A stretch of 64,000 nucleotides of DNA from Clostridia bacterium (GCA_024404095.1 JAKSQO010000002.1:1-64000); one strand, 5' to 3'. Positions 34,318-43,896 are shown, counted from the stretch's first letter. The notes: generated by a model not told the origin, from the sequence alone. Numbers and translations are program-made.

Positions 34318-35013
34318 TTATTTAAAAAGTTCAGCGTATTTTTTGCTCTTTGCCATTGAAAAGCAATCATCCTCAGCAACAATTATGTGGTCTATCAGAT
34401 GCACATTGATTGATTTCAGCAGAGGAATAATATCCATTGTAGCCCTTACGTCTGCGGTAGACGGCACGGCAAAGCCGTTAGGGTGGTTATGAGCAATGAT
34501 AATTTCATTCGCATCATTTCTTACAGCTGCCTCAACAATAGTTCGGTTGTCAACGGTAACGCTTTCGGGTGAGCCGTCACAGACCTTTACACAGCGCGAT
34601 ATTCTGCCGTGGCAGTCAATAAAGAGCATATAGACAATCTCTCTTGTTTCGCCTGCGTATTTCATCGTTAAAAAGCTTGTAAATCTGTCTTCGGTAGCGA
34701 TAAACGGTTTGCTGAGCTTTTTGCGCTCGTTATAGGTGACAGAGATATCGTGAACAAGGTGAATCAGTGCGGCCGCATTTTCACCTATACCGTTAACCTT
34801 CATCAGTTCCTCAGCAGGTGCGTCGAGAACACCGTTCAGGTCGCCGAATCGCTCTGTAAGTTCATGTGCGATATCATTTGTATCCTTATAGGGAATGCCA
34901 AAGAAAAGAAGAAATTCTATTATATTGTGGTCAGCCATTGATTTAATTCCGTCGGCGAAGTATCGGTCACGAACGCGCTGACGGTGATTCTTATGCAGAT
35001 TTGTATTACTCAT
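34318..35013 (-). CDS. radC: RadC family JAB-domain protein
   Basis: The 231-residue protein has an N-terminal helix-hairpin-helix region (GIGENAAALIHLV) and a JAB/MPN+ metalloprotease-like domain with HNHPNGFAVPSTAD (His-x-His plus Asp zinc ligands). The family (UPF0758) was named for a misassigned repair phenotype; its real role is unclear and it is common near mobile DNA. CCGGAGGGAT precedes the ATG. No clear terminator follows it. Confidence 0.92.
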   Translation of the reverse strand: MSNTNLHKNHRQRVRDRYFADGIKSMADHNIIEFLLFFGIPYKDTNDIAHELTERFGDLNGVLDAPAEELMKVNGIGENAAALIHLVHDISVTYNERKKLSKPFIATEDRFTSFLTMKYAGETREIVYMLFIDCHGRISRCVKVCDGSPESVTVDNRTIVEAAVRNDANEIIIAHNHPNGFAVPSTADVRATMDIIPLLKSINVHLIDHIIVAEDDCFSMAKSKKYAELFK

Positions 35014-35377
35014 ATTATCCCTCCGGATAAATACTACATACTTAATATATAACGCAAAGCAAAAATTATTATTGCAAATCAGAATAATAACAAGTGTTTT
35101 TATTTATCTGAAAAATGTAACATAAAAAATTAAAAAATATACCATTAAAATTTACAAAACTATATTTTGATAAAAAGATTTTTCATATTGCATTATCTTG
35201 TATTTTTCACGCTATATACAGGGCAATCTGACTCTTTTCGACAGATTCTGCATATAGTGAATATTATAAAAACGCAAAATAATTGAACCTAAAAACGACA
35301 ATAATCGCCAAGAAATAATTTTTTACGATAAATTATTTTTTTTACTTTCGTCAAAACGTAAAAAAACATATGCGCTA
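35014..35377. other. AT-rich intergenic region upstream of radC and DUF6514 genes
   Basis: About 360 bases without a gene. It holds the radC upstream region (a TATATATT run near 35040-35050), a weak hairpin (AATCTG/CAGATT, 35225-35247) and several T/A runs. I see no RNA gene. Confidence 0.5.
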
Positions 35378-35406
35378 TTGACACTTTTTCTTACGTGGTG
35401 TATTAT
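35378..35406 (+). promoter_or_regulatory. Promoter of the DUF6514 gene
   Basis: TTGACA (35378-35383), 17-nt spacer, TATTAT (35401-35406). Because it covers any upstream in-frame start near 35395, it proves that translation begins downstream. Confidence 0.8.
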
Positions 35407-35451
35407 ATAATAAATTGTGAAGCAAATTCACGGCAAAGGGGCGAGGTGTCT

Positions 35452-35679
35452 TTGGAAACAGTTTACGCGATTTCACAGAATGCGGTAGTTATAGAGGGAA
35501 GCAACATACTGCTTACATACGGAATAGTCGCAAAAAACAGCAAGGGCGAAAAAATATCAGAATTCTGCGACGTTTCGGTGAACAGAGAGTTTACAGAAAG
35601 GGTAATAAATCTTCTGAATAAATGTGAGATAGAACCGTGCCATTTTTATGACGTTGTTCTTGATGAATTAAACAGATAA
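35452..35679 (+). CDS. DUF6514-like small protein
   Basis: A 75-residue protein with two or three short beta strands and a C-terminal helix (FTERVINLLNKCEIEPCHFYDVVLDELN), matching a small family common in Clostridia that I would call DUF6514. I chose the TTG at 35452 (METVYAISQ) because the promoter excludes starts upstream of about 35412; a GTG at 35446 is the alternative, and AAAGGGGCGAGG provides the ribosome site. Function unknown. Confidence 0.7.
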   Translation: METVYAISQNAVVIEGSNILLTYGIVAKNSKGEKISEFCDVSVNREFTERVINLLNKCEIEPCHFYDVVLDELNR

Positions 35680-35736
35680 ACACCAGATTATTTAGTGCAA
35701 ATAATTTCCTTTTGGCATATTGCATAAATTTTCCTC

Positions 35737-35765
35737 TTGATTTTTGACTTAATCCGAGGTATAAT
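35737..35765 (+). promoter_or_regulatory. Promoter of the PHP gene
   Basis: TTGATT (35737-35742), 17-nt spacer, TATAAT (35760-35765), about 52 nt before the ATG. Confidence 0.7.
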
Positions 35766-35816
35766 ACAATTAGGCTAATATTGGGCTTTATATACTATTT
35801 TGGAGGATTACAGAAA

Positions 35817-36680
35817 ATGAAGGGAGATTTACACTGTCATACTAAGCTGTCAGACGGCTCTATGGGTATTGATGACATTATTGTACTGGCACAGAAATGC
35901 GGAGTTGATACACTTGCAATTACCGACCACGATTGTCTCGCGGGTACAGTAAGAGCGAAGCTTATAGGAGAGAGACAGGGTATTAAGGTTATTCAGGGTG
36001 TTGAGATTTCATCTTATGACAGTGAAACAGATTCAGAGGTTTATATTCTCGGATATTTAAGTGATTTTCCTGATCGACTTGAGGGACTTTGCCATCGCAA
36101 CCTGATTGCACGTAAACGTGCGGCACAGTTTATGATGATTAAAGCGGCTCAGAGATTCCCGATTACAACTGATCTTGTTCTTAAATGTGCTCAGGGTTCA
36201 ACTAACGTTTATCCCGTACATATTATGTCGGCTCTTGTGGAGAGCGGTGTTACAACCGAGCTTTACGGTGAGCTTTACAACGAGCTTTTTGTTGACGGCG
36301 GAGAGAAGAGCATTCTTGTTAAGCCTAAATTTTCAAGCCCTGTTGAGGTTGTTGAAGCAATTCATGACGCAGGCGGAATTGCCGTTCTTTCGGATTCCGG
36401 AAAATTTTATGAGTCAGGTCTTATTGAAAGGCTGATGGAAGCGGGACTTGACGGAATTGAAGCATGGTGTCCTCAGTACAGCGCAACAAAATCCCAGCAG
36501 CTTGCTGATTTTGCAAAGCGCCATAGCTTGCTTGCGGTCGGAGGAAGTAATTTCCACGGCAGATACAACAGGTATTGCATAACACTCGGTTCGTGTGACA
36601 TACCCGACCATAATATTAGCGAGCTTATCGGATACAAAACAAAAATCAAGCGTCAGAAGGCAAAGCTTGCCGGCGAATAA
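35817..36680 (+). CDS. PHP-domain phosphoesterase
   Basis: The 287-residue protein has the PHP metal-site motifs: DLHCHTKLSDG (residues 4-14), ITDHD (about 40) and GSNFHG near the C-terminus, the pattern of YciV/RnaseAM-like 3',5'-nucleotide phosphatases. The ATG at 35817 has GGAGG upstream. It is 25 nt ahead of an unknown gene on the same strand and likely co-transcribed with it. The substrate is inferred only from family. Confidence 0.88.
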   Translation: MKGDLHCHTKLSDGSMGIDDIIVLAQKCGVDTLAITDHDCLAGTVRAKLIGERQGIKVIQGVEISSYDSETDSEVYILGYLSDFPDRLEGLCHRNLIARKRAAQFMMIKAAQRFPITTDLVLKCAQGSTNVYPVHIMSALVESGVTTELYGELYNELFVDGGEKSILVKPKFSSPVEVVEAIHDAGGIAVLSDSGKFYESGLIERLMEAGLDGIEAWCPQYSATKSQQLADFAKRHSLLAVGGSNFHGRYNRYCITLGSCDIPDHNISELIGYKTKIKRQKAKLAGE

Positions 36681-36705
36681 TTACTGATTACTGGAGAAGA
36701 TAGAA

Positions 36706-37254
36706 ATGGCAGACGACAGGGATATTAAGATCTATGTCAAAAACGGAATGAGCGAAACGACTGAATTTGAGGCAATATCAGATGATATTCTTCGACACGT
36801 TTCAAACGGAAATAAAGAAAAGGCTATCGACCTCGGCGTAAGGATGGCAAAAATCAAGGCTGAGGACGGAATAATTGACCTGAGCGGATATAAGCTGTCA
36901 GCGGCACAGCTGTATCAGGTACGCGTATTACTTACCTTTATTGCGGAATATTCTGTGCAGAAAAATATTCCGGTGGATTTTCTCAGTGATACGGTCAGCA
37001 CATCTATGTATGATTATCTGAAAGCTAACGAAAAAGGCTATTATGATAATATTTCAGATGGTGGTGCATTTACATTTTATCTGCTTGCTCTTAAAAAGTT
37101 TGGCGATACAGCTACCAATGTCGGCGAGCAGTTCGCAATGCTCTGCGGAATAAATAAGCCTGATATAATAAAACTCGGTGCTGATATTTTTGAAACCGCC
37201 CGTTCTCATTTCTCTGAGATGATAAAAAATACTGATTTCAAATCGGTTGAATAA
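36706..37254 (+). CDS. Hypothetical protein linked to a PHP gene
   Basis: I recognise no family. The 182-residue soluble protein is acidic, mostly helical and lacks cysteine-rich or membrane parts. It follows the PHP gene by 25 nt with a good GGAGA site, and the pair ends at a shared terminator, so a partner or regulator role is plausible but unproven. Confidence 0.7.
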   Translation: MADDRDIKIYVKNGMSETTEFEAISDDILRHVSNGNKEKAIDLGVRMAKIKAEDGIIDLSGYKLSAAQLYQVRVLLTFIAEYSVQKNIPVDFLSDTVSTSMYDYLKANEKGYYDNISDGGAFTFYLLALKKFGDTATNVGEQFAMLCGINKPDIIKLGADIFETARSHFSEMIKNTDFKSVE

Positions 37255-37261
37255 AAGATTT

Positions 37262-37286
37262 AAGGGACTGTATTTTACAGCCCCTT
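37262..37286. terminator. Bidirectional terminator
   Basis: Stem AAGGGACTGT/ACAGCCCCTT with a 5-nt loop, followed by TATTTTATT on the plus strand and A/T-rich DNA on the minus strand. It ends the PHP operon and the eight-gene purB operon from opposite sides. Confidence 0.75.
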
Positions 37287-37289
37287 ATT

Positions 37290-38399
37290 TTATTGCATGA
37301 TATCGGATATGTTGCTTTCGTTGATTACAAAATCTTTTTTATTGTTCTTTAGATTATTTATTATGCTATCAGCAAAATCGGAATCGCTATTCCATTGCTT
37401 AACAGTTTCCTCAGAGTGGCTTGAAATAATATCATAGTTATTAACAATATAATCAGAAAAATAAGTTGTAAATTTTTCACAACCGTAGACATTCAAGTGT
37501 GCATCGGGTTTGAAAAAATCATAGATTGTGATTTTTGCAGGATTATTAAGTGTATTATAATTTAAAAAAAATAATCCATTATTCTCAATGATTCTCTGAA
37601 TTTCGGGGATATAGTATACTTTTTCGTAGTATTCCGTATCGTTAGCGATTCTTCCTTTAGGATAATCTATAAAGAGAATCGGAGTATCGCAATCTTTACA
37701 ATAGTCTATCAGCTGGTTTAGATATTTTTCGGCTGTCTTATTTATTTTTTTTCGTTCGGTTATTTTATTATAATCTATCAGATACTGAACATCCTGTTCT
37801 ATTATGTTTGAAAGCTCTGCTCCCTTAAGATAAACAGAAGGATCGTTGTCCAATTTGTATCTTTTAAATAACGAAATAGATTCTTTTATTTGATTATTAT
37901 CGGAAATCTTACTATGTGTTCTGATAAAAGGCAGATAATAATACGGTCTTGATTTTGCAGGAATAGCTTCTTTAACGAAATCAAGTTTTGTATTGTTATG
38001 TGGAACAGAATCATACCAGTACAGTATAGGATGCTCATTATCCATATAATTTTCAGAGAGTGTGAACTCATCTATATCTATTACTATAAGCTTCGGATGC
38101 TGTGTTCTTATTGCTTCTTTAACCATCGGAAGTATTGTAACGTATGAACATCTGTCCATACCTAAACAGTAACTCGTAAAACCATAGTGTTTCCATGCGA
38201 GAGTTGGGTAAAAGCAGGTGTGGACACTACTGCTACCCACAAAAACAACATCAAGAGTATTCTCGGGTATAGTATAGAAATCCTGAATTCTCTGCTGATT
38301 TTTATTGCCGTCATAAATTGTTATAATTGATACAGCATAGGTACCGACCGCTAATGCAATTGACAGAATTATGACTAAGAATATTTTTTTGAACTTCAT
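37290..38399 (-). CDS. SGNH-type O-acyltransferase partner (DltD/AlgJ-like)
   Basis: The 369-residue protein has an N-terminal membrane anchor (residues 5-27) and an extracytoplasmic SGNH-hydrolase-like fold: GSSSVHTCFYP (nucleophile block) near residue 55, and the Asp-His pair in KPDAHLNVYG near 310. It follows the MBOAT gene by 12 nt. In MBOAT-SGNH pairs the membrane enzyme passes an acyl group across the membrane and the SGNH protein transfers it to a polysaccharide. The acceptor here is unknown. Confidence 0.85.
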   Translation of the reverse strand: MKFKKIFLVIILSIALAVGTYAVSIITIYDGNKNQQRIQDFYTIPENTLDVVFVGSSSVHTCFYPTLAWKHYGFTSYCLGMDRCSYVTILPMVKEAIRTQHPKLIVIDIDEFTLSENYMDNEHPILYWYDSVPHNNTKLDFVKEAIPAKSRPYYYLPFIRTHSKISDNNQIKESISLFKRYKLDNDPSVYLKGAELSNIIEQDVQYLIDYNKITERKKINKTAEKYLNQLIDYCKDCDTPILFIDYPKGRIANDTEYYEKVYYIPEIQRIIENNGLFFLNYNTLNNPAKITIYDFFKPDAHLNVYGCEKFTTYFSDYIVNNYDIISSHSEETVKQWNSDSDFADSIINNLKNNKKDFVINESNISDIMQ

Positions 38400-38411
38400 T
38401 TTTCCCTCCGT

Positions 38412-39992
38412 TTAGAATTGGCCGTATACAAATGGCTGCATAGTGTATGATGGTCCATAGATACCAAAGAACAGAATAAAAGCTATAAGAATAAAGTAAA
38501 TAAGATATCTTTTGCCATAGCTGAGAGATAAGACAACTTCAGATATATTTCTTCCTTTCTGCTCGATAATTGAAACGAGGAACATTATTGCTACGCCAAC
38601 TAATATCAGTCCGAAATCTATGAGGGTAACCCCCGCATCAATACAAGGACCGATGCTCAGATTGAAATTTTTAATTGCAGATACAAGCATTGAAAACATA
38701 TCGGAAAGTGTATTTGCTCTGAACATCATAAGCCCGACCGTAACTATAAAATCTGTTCGAAGTATCTGGACCATACCGAAGATTTTTCCGTCACGGTTGA
38801 TTCGGGATTTTTTGAACAAACAATCAAAAATGGGTTCAAATAAAACACCCAAGGTAATTATTAAATAGTAATAAAGACCGTAAACAACATATTTCCAGCT
38901 TGCGCCATGCCAAAATCCCATTATCAGCCATACTGACATCATAGATATAAGCATTGGAATTGACGCCTGGAGAAATTTATTTTCGGTATGTTTCTTAAGC
39001 GACTTTGAGAAAGACTTCATTCCTTTTGAAAAAGAAACACTGTAAAAAATATACTCTTTGAGCCATGCGCCAAGAGTAATATGCCATCTTCTCCAAAATT
39101 CCTGAATGCTTTTTGAGAAAAAAGGCTGTCTGAAATTTTCCGGCAAATCAATTCCCAACATTTTGGAAATACCTGATACAATATTTATACAACCGGAGAA
39201 TTCTGCATAAATCTGAATGGTATATAACAAAACAGCAATAATGACGGAAATACCCGCATATTCCTTATTGTTATCAAAAATCTCATTAACAACAATTGCC
39301 GCTCTGTCAGCAACAACCATTTTTTTAAAAAGACCCCATAATATGCTCTGAAGTCCGAGAATAATATTTGTTTTATCGAAGTTATGTTCTTCAAAGAGTT
39401 GTTTTGAAACCTGAGAATATGTTGAGATAGGACCTTCGACAATATATGGAAAGAATGTAAGATATAATAAAAGTTGAAAGAAGTTTTTATCTGCAGAGAT
39501 GCGTGATCTGTATATATCTACAATATAACTTATCGCCATCAGGGTGTAATATGAAATACCGATAGGTAGAAGAAATTTTATGGTTGGAGCTGTTTTTCCT
39601 ACACCAAATAAATTGATAATATTATAAAATGAGGTTACGAACAGTCCGGAATATTTTAATACTAACAGTATACCGATGTTTATTACACATGCGGATAAAA
39701 CTGCAAGTTTTTTCTTTTTCTGAATTGTATTTTTTAGCTGTTTTCTTTCCTCTTTCGGAAGCTCTTTGCTGATATTCTTTATTCTACAGTTAAACTTGTC
39801 AATCAGAATTCCGAGCAAATAAATAGAAATCGTAGTGACTGAAACAAATACGACTCCTGTCTTACTGCTGATAACAAAAAAAGATAAACTGGAAAGCAAA
39901 AGTATGTATTTCTGAAATTTACCAGGCAGGATGTAATAAAGAATAAAGACCGCAGCAAAAAACAGAAGAAATTCAATTGAAACGTATGACAT
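38412..39992 (-). CDS. MBOAT-family O-acyltransferase (AlgI/DltB-like)
   Basis: The 526-residue protein has about twelve membrane helices. RRWHITLGAWLKEYIFY (about residue 300) and GFWHGASWKYVVYG (about 365) are the AlgI/DltB signatures; the His of GFWHG is the catalytic residue. It probably moves acetyl or other acyl groups across the membrane for polysaccharide O-acylation by the next gene product. A hydrophilic Lys/Glu-rich loop lies near residue 85. It is 35 nt downstream of the EFR1 gene. Confidence 0.92.
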   Translation of the reverse strand: MSYVSIEFLLFFAAVFILYYILPGKFQKYILLLSSLSFFVISSKTGVVFVSVTTISIYLLGILIDKFNCRIKNISKELPKEERKQLKNTIQKKKKLAVLSACVINIGILLVLKYSGLFVTSFYNIINLFGVGKTAPTIKFLLPIGISYYTLMAISYIVDIYRSRISADKNFFQLLLYLTFFPYIVEGPISTYSQVSKQLFEEHNFDKTNIILGLQSILWGLFKKMVVADRAAIVVNEIFDNNKEYAGISVIIAVLLYTIQIYAEFSGCINIVSGISKMLGIDLPENFRQPFFSKSIQEFWRRWHITLGAWLKEYIFYSVSFSKGMKSFSKSLKKHTENKFLQASIPMLISMMSVWLIMGFWHGASWKYVVYGLYYYLIITLGVLFEPIFDCLFKKSRINRDGKIFGMVQILRTDFIVTVGLMMFRANTLSDMFSMLVSAIKNFNLSIGPCIDAGVTLIDFGLILVGVAIMFLVSIIEQKGRNISEVVLSLSYGKRYLIYFILIAFILFFGIYGPSYTMQPFVYGQF

Positions 39993-40027
39993 ACTTCACT
40001 TCCTCAGAGTATTTTATTTAAGTCAAG

Positions 40028-40774
40028 TTATAGCGGAAATTTATATCTGACTTTTCCGTTTGTTTTTTTGCCATACTCAATAGCTTCTTTCGGACATTGG
40101 CATATGCAAGCCATGCAGTGAGTACAGCTGGTGCTCCAAGTGGGTTTGCCGTCGTTGAGCTTTATGTTGCCAAGCGGACAGATTTTTTCACACATACCGC
40201 AGGAAATGCATTTGTCGGTGGTGTGAAACGGTTTTGTTGTAACAGCCATTGAATAAAACGTAAGATTGACTGCGCTGCTATTGATTCTGTCAACAAGCGT
40301 GTAGTTCGCATTGTCAAAGCGTTTCCCGTTTTTGATTGTTTCCGCTGTTTCCTCTATTGACTGCTGCGCATCCGAAATAATCTTTTTTGATTTCTCCTCG
40401 TCAGGGGAGTTGAACATTATAAGATAGTTGTCGGGCATAACAATTTTTGCACAGCCGCAGTATTCAAGCCCCTTGCTTGTGCAGAGCTTTTCTACATATT
40501 TTCCTGCTGTGCCTATGCTGTCGCCACAGGTCATAACGGTGTAAAATTTCTTGCTGCCATTAAGCGTTGTCTGCAAAAGCCAGTCGCGGATAATATGCGG
40601 AATTTGCCAGGCATACGTCGGGCAGACAAGCACCCACGGCTTTTCGGAATAGAGCGTTGAAAAATCTTTGTTTTTTATTTTGCTGAAAAGGTCGAGCGTT
40701 TCATCGCCTGTTATTTCAGCGATTTTCAGTGCGGTATAGCGACTGTTGCCTGTTGCTGAAAAGTAAATTATCAT
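40028..40774 (-). CDS. EFR1-family flavodoxin/ferredoxin fusion
   Basis: The 248-residue protein starts with a flavodoxin-like domain (IIYFSATGNSRYTALKIAE) and ends with a bis-4Fe4S ferredoxin domain (CISCGMCEKICPLG and CTHCMACICQCPKEAI). It is an electron-transfer protein, cytoplasmic. Its ATG overlaps the stop of the preceding lipoprotein gene (ATGA), so translation is coupled. A role in polysaccharide modification is unexpected; it may simply be a passenger of the operon. Confidence 0.9.
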   Translation of the reverse strand: MIIYFSATGNSRYTALKIAEITGDETLDLFSKIKNKDFSTLYSEKPWVLVCPTYAWQIPHIIRDWLLQTTLNGSKKFYTVMTCGDSIGTAGKYVEKLCTSKGLEYCGCAKIVMPDNYLIMFNSPDEEKSKKIISDAQQSIEETAETIKNGKRFDNANYTLVDRINSSAVNLTFYSMAVTTKPFHTTDKCISCGMCEKICPLGNIKLNDGKPTWSTSCTHCMACICQCPKEAIEYGKKTNGKVRYKFPL

Positions 40775-41235
40775 TTTACTTCACCCTTGTATATTGCAAG
40801 TGTATATCCGTCCTCGTCAATATAGACTGTTTCAAGAGCAGTAGTTGAAATCTGTTTCTGTCCGTCAACCTCTTTTTCAGTGTCGTTGCCGAAAACAACG
40901 CGCCAGATACCGCGGGTGCGGTCAAATGCAACACGGATACTGTTATATTTGACTGTTGCCTCTTTTTTTGCGGCGTCAAGTACATCGCTGCGTGTTTTTA
41001 TGGGAACAATGGTTTCATCACCCATATTGAGCTTGAAACCGTTCTTCTGAACACCGTCAAGCTTTTTCATTGCACGTTCATCGTCATTCATTTTGAACAT
41101 TCCTGTTCCTGCGTAAATAGTGACGTTATTCTGAGCGTCAACCGTTGTCTGCTTGCCGAGGTCGCCGTTATCTCTGCATCCGAAGAGAATTACGGGAAGC
41201 ATTAAGGCGAGAAGAAGAGCAGTAAACTTTTTCAT
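40771..41235 (-). CDS. Small predicted lipoprotein
   Basis: The 154-residue protein has a lipoprotein signal peptide (MKKFTALLLALMLPVILFGC, lipobox Cys at residue 20). The mature part (Gln/Asn rich linker, then a beta-rich PepSY-like stretch with VAFDRTRGIWRVVFG) resembles small extracytoplasmic binding domains. I use the ATG at 41235 because it follows the rfbB stop by 4 nt; an upstream start would lie in rfbB. Function unknown. Confidence 0.75.
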   Translation of the reverse strand: MKKFTALLLALMLPVILFGCRDNGDLGKQTTVDAQNNVTIYAGTGMFKMNDDERAMKKLDGVQKNGFKLNMGDETIVPIKTRSDVLDAAKKEATVKYNSIRVAFDRTRGIWRVVFGNDTEKEVDGQKQISTTALETVYIDEDGYTLAIYKGEVK

Positions 41236-41239
41236 AAAA

Positions 41240-42244
41240 TCAGCCTCTGTAATTTTTGTATTCACCGCTCAGGATTTTCTGCCACCATTCGCGGTTATTG
41301 AGATACCAGTCAATTGTCTTCTGGATGCCTTCGTTAAAGAGTGTTTCAGGCTCCCATCCGAGCTCAGCGTGAATTTTTGCAGGGTCGATTGCGTAACGCA
41401 TATCGTGACCGGGTCTGTCCTTGACATAGGTGATAAGACTTTCGTCCTTGCCGACAGCCTTAAGAATTGTTTTAACAACATCAATATTTGCCTTTTCATT
41501 ATGGCCGCCGATGTTGTAAACCTCACCGATTTTGCCGTTTTCAACAATCATATCAATTGCTTTACAATGGTCATCGACATAAAGCCAGTCACGCACATTA
41601 AGTCCTTCGCCGTAAACAGGAAGCTTTTCGTCAGCAAGAGCCTTTGCTATCATAAGCGGAATGAGCTTCTCAGGGAACTGATACGGTCCGTAGTTATTTG
41701 AACAGCGTGAAATAGTTACGGGTGTACCAAAGGTTCTGTGATAAGCCATTACAAGCAGGTCAGCAGATGCTTTGCTTGCGGAATACGGAGAAGAGGTGTG
41801 AATCGGGGTTGTCTCGGTAAAGAACAGGTCGGGACGGTCAAGCGGCAGGTCGCCGTAAACCTCGTCTGTTGATACCTGATGGTAGCGCGGAATTTCATAC
41901 TTATTGCAGGCGTCAAGCAGAACCTGTGTGCCGAGGATGTTTGTTGTAAGGAAAACCTCGGGGTTTTCAATTGAACGGTCAACATGACTTTCAGCTGCAA
42001 AGTTGATTATTGCGTCAAATTTTTCCTCCTCACAGAGAGAAAAGACAAGCTTTCTGTCGGTAATGTCACCGAGAACGAAGCGAAAATCGCCTTTTCTTGC
42101 TTCGTCGAGGGTGTAAAGATTGCCTGCGTATGTCAATGCGTCAAGACATACAAGACGGTAGTCGGGGTGTTTGCGCTGCATATAGTAGATGAAGTTACTG
42201 CCTATAAAGCCTGCGCCGCCTGTTACGAGAATATTTTTTTTCAT
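41240..42244 (-). CDS. rfbB: dTDP-glucose 4,6-dehydratase
   Basis: This short-chain dehydrogenase makes dTDP-4-keto-6-deoxyglucose, precursor of rhamnose and other deoxysugars. NAD-binding GGAGFIGSNF is at residues 9-18, catalytic YSASK near 155 and the family SRCSNNYGPYQFPEKLIP near 180. Full length, 334 aa. No rfbA, rfbC or rfbD is visible in the window, so the other pathway genes lie elsewhere. It fits the surface-polysaccharide operon. Confidence 0.96.
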   Translation of the reverse strand: MKKNILVTGGAGFIGSNFIYYMQRKHPDYRLVCLDALTYAGNLYTLDEARKGDFRFVLGDITDRKLVFSLCEEEKFDAIINFAAESHVDRSIENPEVFLTTNILGTQVLLDACNKYEIPRYHQVSTDEVYGDLPLDRPDLFFTETTPIHTSSPYSASKASADLLVMAYHRTFGTPVTISRCSNNYGPYQFPEKLIPLMIAKALADEKLPVYGEGLNVRDWLYVDDHCKAIDMIVENGKIGEVYNIGGHNEKANIDVVKTILKAVGKDESLITYVKDRPGHDMRYAIDPAKIHAELGWEPETLFNEGIQKTIDWYLNNREWWQKILSGEYKNYRG

Positions 42245-42303
42245 TGATAATCACCTGTATTCAACAAGGCGAACACTATGAAAGCCTGTGTCCGCCTTGA
42301 AAT

Positions 42304-43374
42304 TTATTTTGAAGTCTGATTCCTGCTGTCTATTATCTTCTTTATAACTCCGATTACAAGGCAGGTTCTTGTTGCAGAACCGAGCTTGCAATAGCGGAAA
42401 AATGCCTTCCAATGCGGAGGAAAATGGCTGAGATCAAGATTCTCATATGCCTTGCGGTACAGCGGAGACCAAAGAATTTCGCTTATTTTAACCGCACGTT
42501 CCATAAACTTAGCTTTTCTGCAATATTCATTAAGTCCGAGACCTATCATGCTCAGACAGATTCTGTTGTTAAGAGCTGTTTTGAAGTCCTCGGAACAGTA
42601 GAGAGTATTTTTTTTGAGATAATCGAGCATCATTTCATAAAGCGTAGACCACTGTTCAAAAAGATTAGGCTTGTAGCTTTTTGTAAGCGATGTTTCGTTA
42701 TCCTTTCGGTAATGATTGTACGGCTTGTCGATGAACTTGCAGTTTTCAACAAAACTGAAATAGTATGTGTTGAAAAGCACGTCCTCAGTACCGATAATTT
42801 TTGTATCTACAAATTCAAGATTGTTATCTTTTATCTTTTTTGTGTTATAGAGCTTACCCCATGCAGTTGAAATAGAATCGGCATTTTCGGGATTTGAAAG
42901 CTCTTCTCCGAGAAGACCGATAATTCGACGGTGAACGAAACTGCGTGTTTCCTCTGCGCTGAAAATTTTGTCACCGTCGAAAATTCTCTTTTCAATCGAC
43001 TTGGATTTGAATTCGCGTGTATAACCCCACATAACCATATCCACGCCGTCTTTTTCGGCTGCGCTTACAGCGGCTTCAATGGTTTCTGTGTTAAGCCAGT
43101 CATCAGCATCAACAAATACAGTATAGTCGCCTGTTGCAACCTTTATTCCTTCATTTCTTGCTGATGAAAGACCGCCGTTTTCTTTATGGATAGTAATTAT
43201 TCTGTCATCCTTTTCAGAATAGGTGCGCAAAATCTCAGCGCTGTTGTCGGGGCTTCCGTCATCAACGCAGATAATTTCAAGATTTTTATATGTCTGACCG
43301 ACAATGCTGTCGAGGCACTTCGGCAGGTATTGTTCCACATTATAAATGGGAATAATAACGCTGACCTTTTTCAT
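42304..43374 (-). CDS. Family 2 glycosyltransferase
   Basis: The 356-residue protein has the GT-A fold at its N-terminus (VSVIIPIYNVEQYLPKCLDS, VDDGSPDNS, FVDADDWL with the metal-binding DxD) and a helical C-terminus. It adds a sugar to a lipid-linked or protein-linked glycan. It lies 30 nt downstream of gtrA and 59 nt upstream of rfbB, in the same operon. Confidence 0.92.
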   Translation of the reverse strand: MKKVSVIIPIYNVEQYLPKCLDSIVGQTYKNLEIICVDDGSPDNSAEILRTYSEKDDRIITIHKENGGLSSARNEGIKVATGDYTVFVDADDWLNTETIEAAVSAAEKDGVDMVMWGYTREFKSKSIEKRIFDGDKIFSAEETRSFVHRRIIGLLGEELSNPENADSISTAWGKLYNTKKIKDNNLEFVDTKIIGTEDVLFNTYYFSFVENCKFIDKPYNHYRKDNETSLTKSYKPNLFEQWSTLYEMMLDYLKKNTLYCSEDFKTALNNRICLSMIGLGLNEYCRKAKFMERAVKISEILWSPLYRKAYENLDLSHFPPHWKAFFRYCKLGSATRTCLVIGVIKKIIDSRNQTSK

Positions 43375-43404
43375 AGTACGCCTCTACCTCCGAAATTATT
43401 TTTC

Positions 43405-43896
43405 TTATTTTGCTTCGTCTTTCTTTTTGAAAATGATAAGCTTGCTGAAAACGTAGTTCATAATTACAACAATAACAGCAAGTATCAGTTTAACCATCAT
43501 TGTGCCGTCAAGTTTCTGATAAAGTAAGTCGGGCATTGTAATTTTTACAATTTTAGTGAGGTCAAGACACCAAGCGGCAAAACGACCGAGTGTAGGTGTC
43601 AGCTTGAATACGGTTATCATTAAGAAGATACCGAGCTCCTCAACTCCGAGAGAGAAAAGTCTTGCGCTGACAAAGGATATTGCTTCCTTTGCGACGATAT
43701 TACTTTTCCAGCTTTTGCTTTCAAATACAAACAGCTTGTTCGTAAAGAATGCAAAGGCAACAGATACAACCCATGCAATAATGTTGACAATAAGAACGTG
43801 AGTAAGATTTTCAAAGCATTTAAAAACAACGAGGTTAACAACCGTTGTCAGCACGCCGAAAACCAAATACAGAAATATTTCTTTGAATTTTTTCAT
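43405..43896 (-). CDS. GtrA-family membrane protein
   Basis: A 163-residue protein with four membrane helices and the GtrA pattern YLVFGVLTTVVNLVVFKCFE at its N-terminus. GtrA proteins flip or assist undecaprenyl-linked sugars for surface glycan decoration. It starts 2 nt after purB ends, so it is translationally coupled to purB. Confidence 0.88.
   Translation of the reverse strand: MKKFKEIFLYLVFGVLTTVVNLVVFKCFENLTHVLIVNIIAWVVSVAFAFFTNKLFVFESKSWKSNIVAKEAISFVSARLFSLGVEELGIFLMITVFKLTPTLGRFAAWCLDLTKIVKITMPDLLYQKLDGTMMVKLILAVIVVIMNYVFSKLIIFKKKDEAK

Noticed and set aside
35395-35451. Longer start for the DUF6514 protein
   Set aside because: It falls inside the promoter between -35 and -10.
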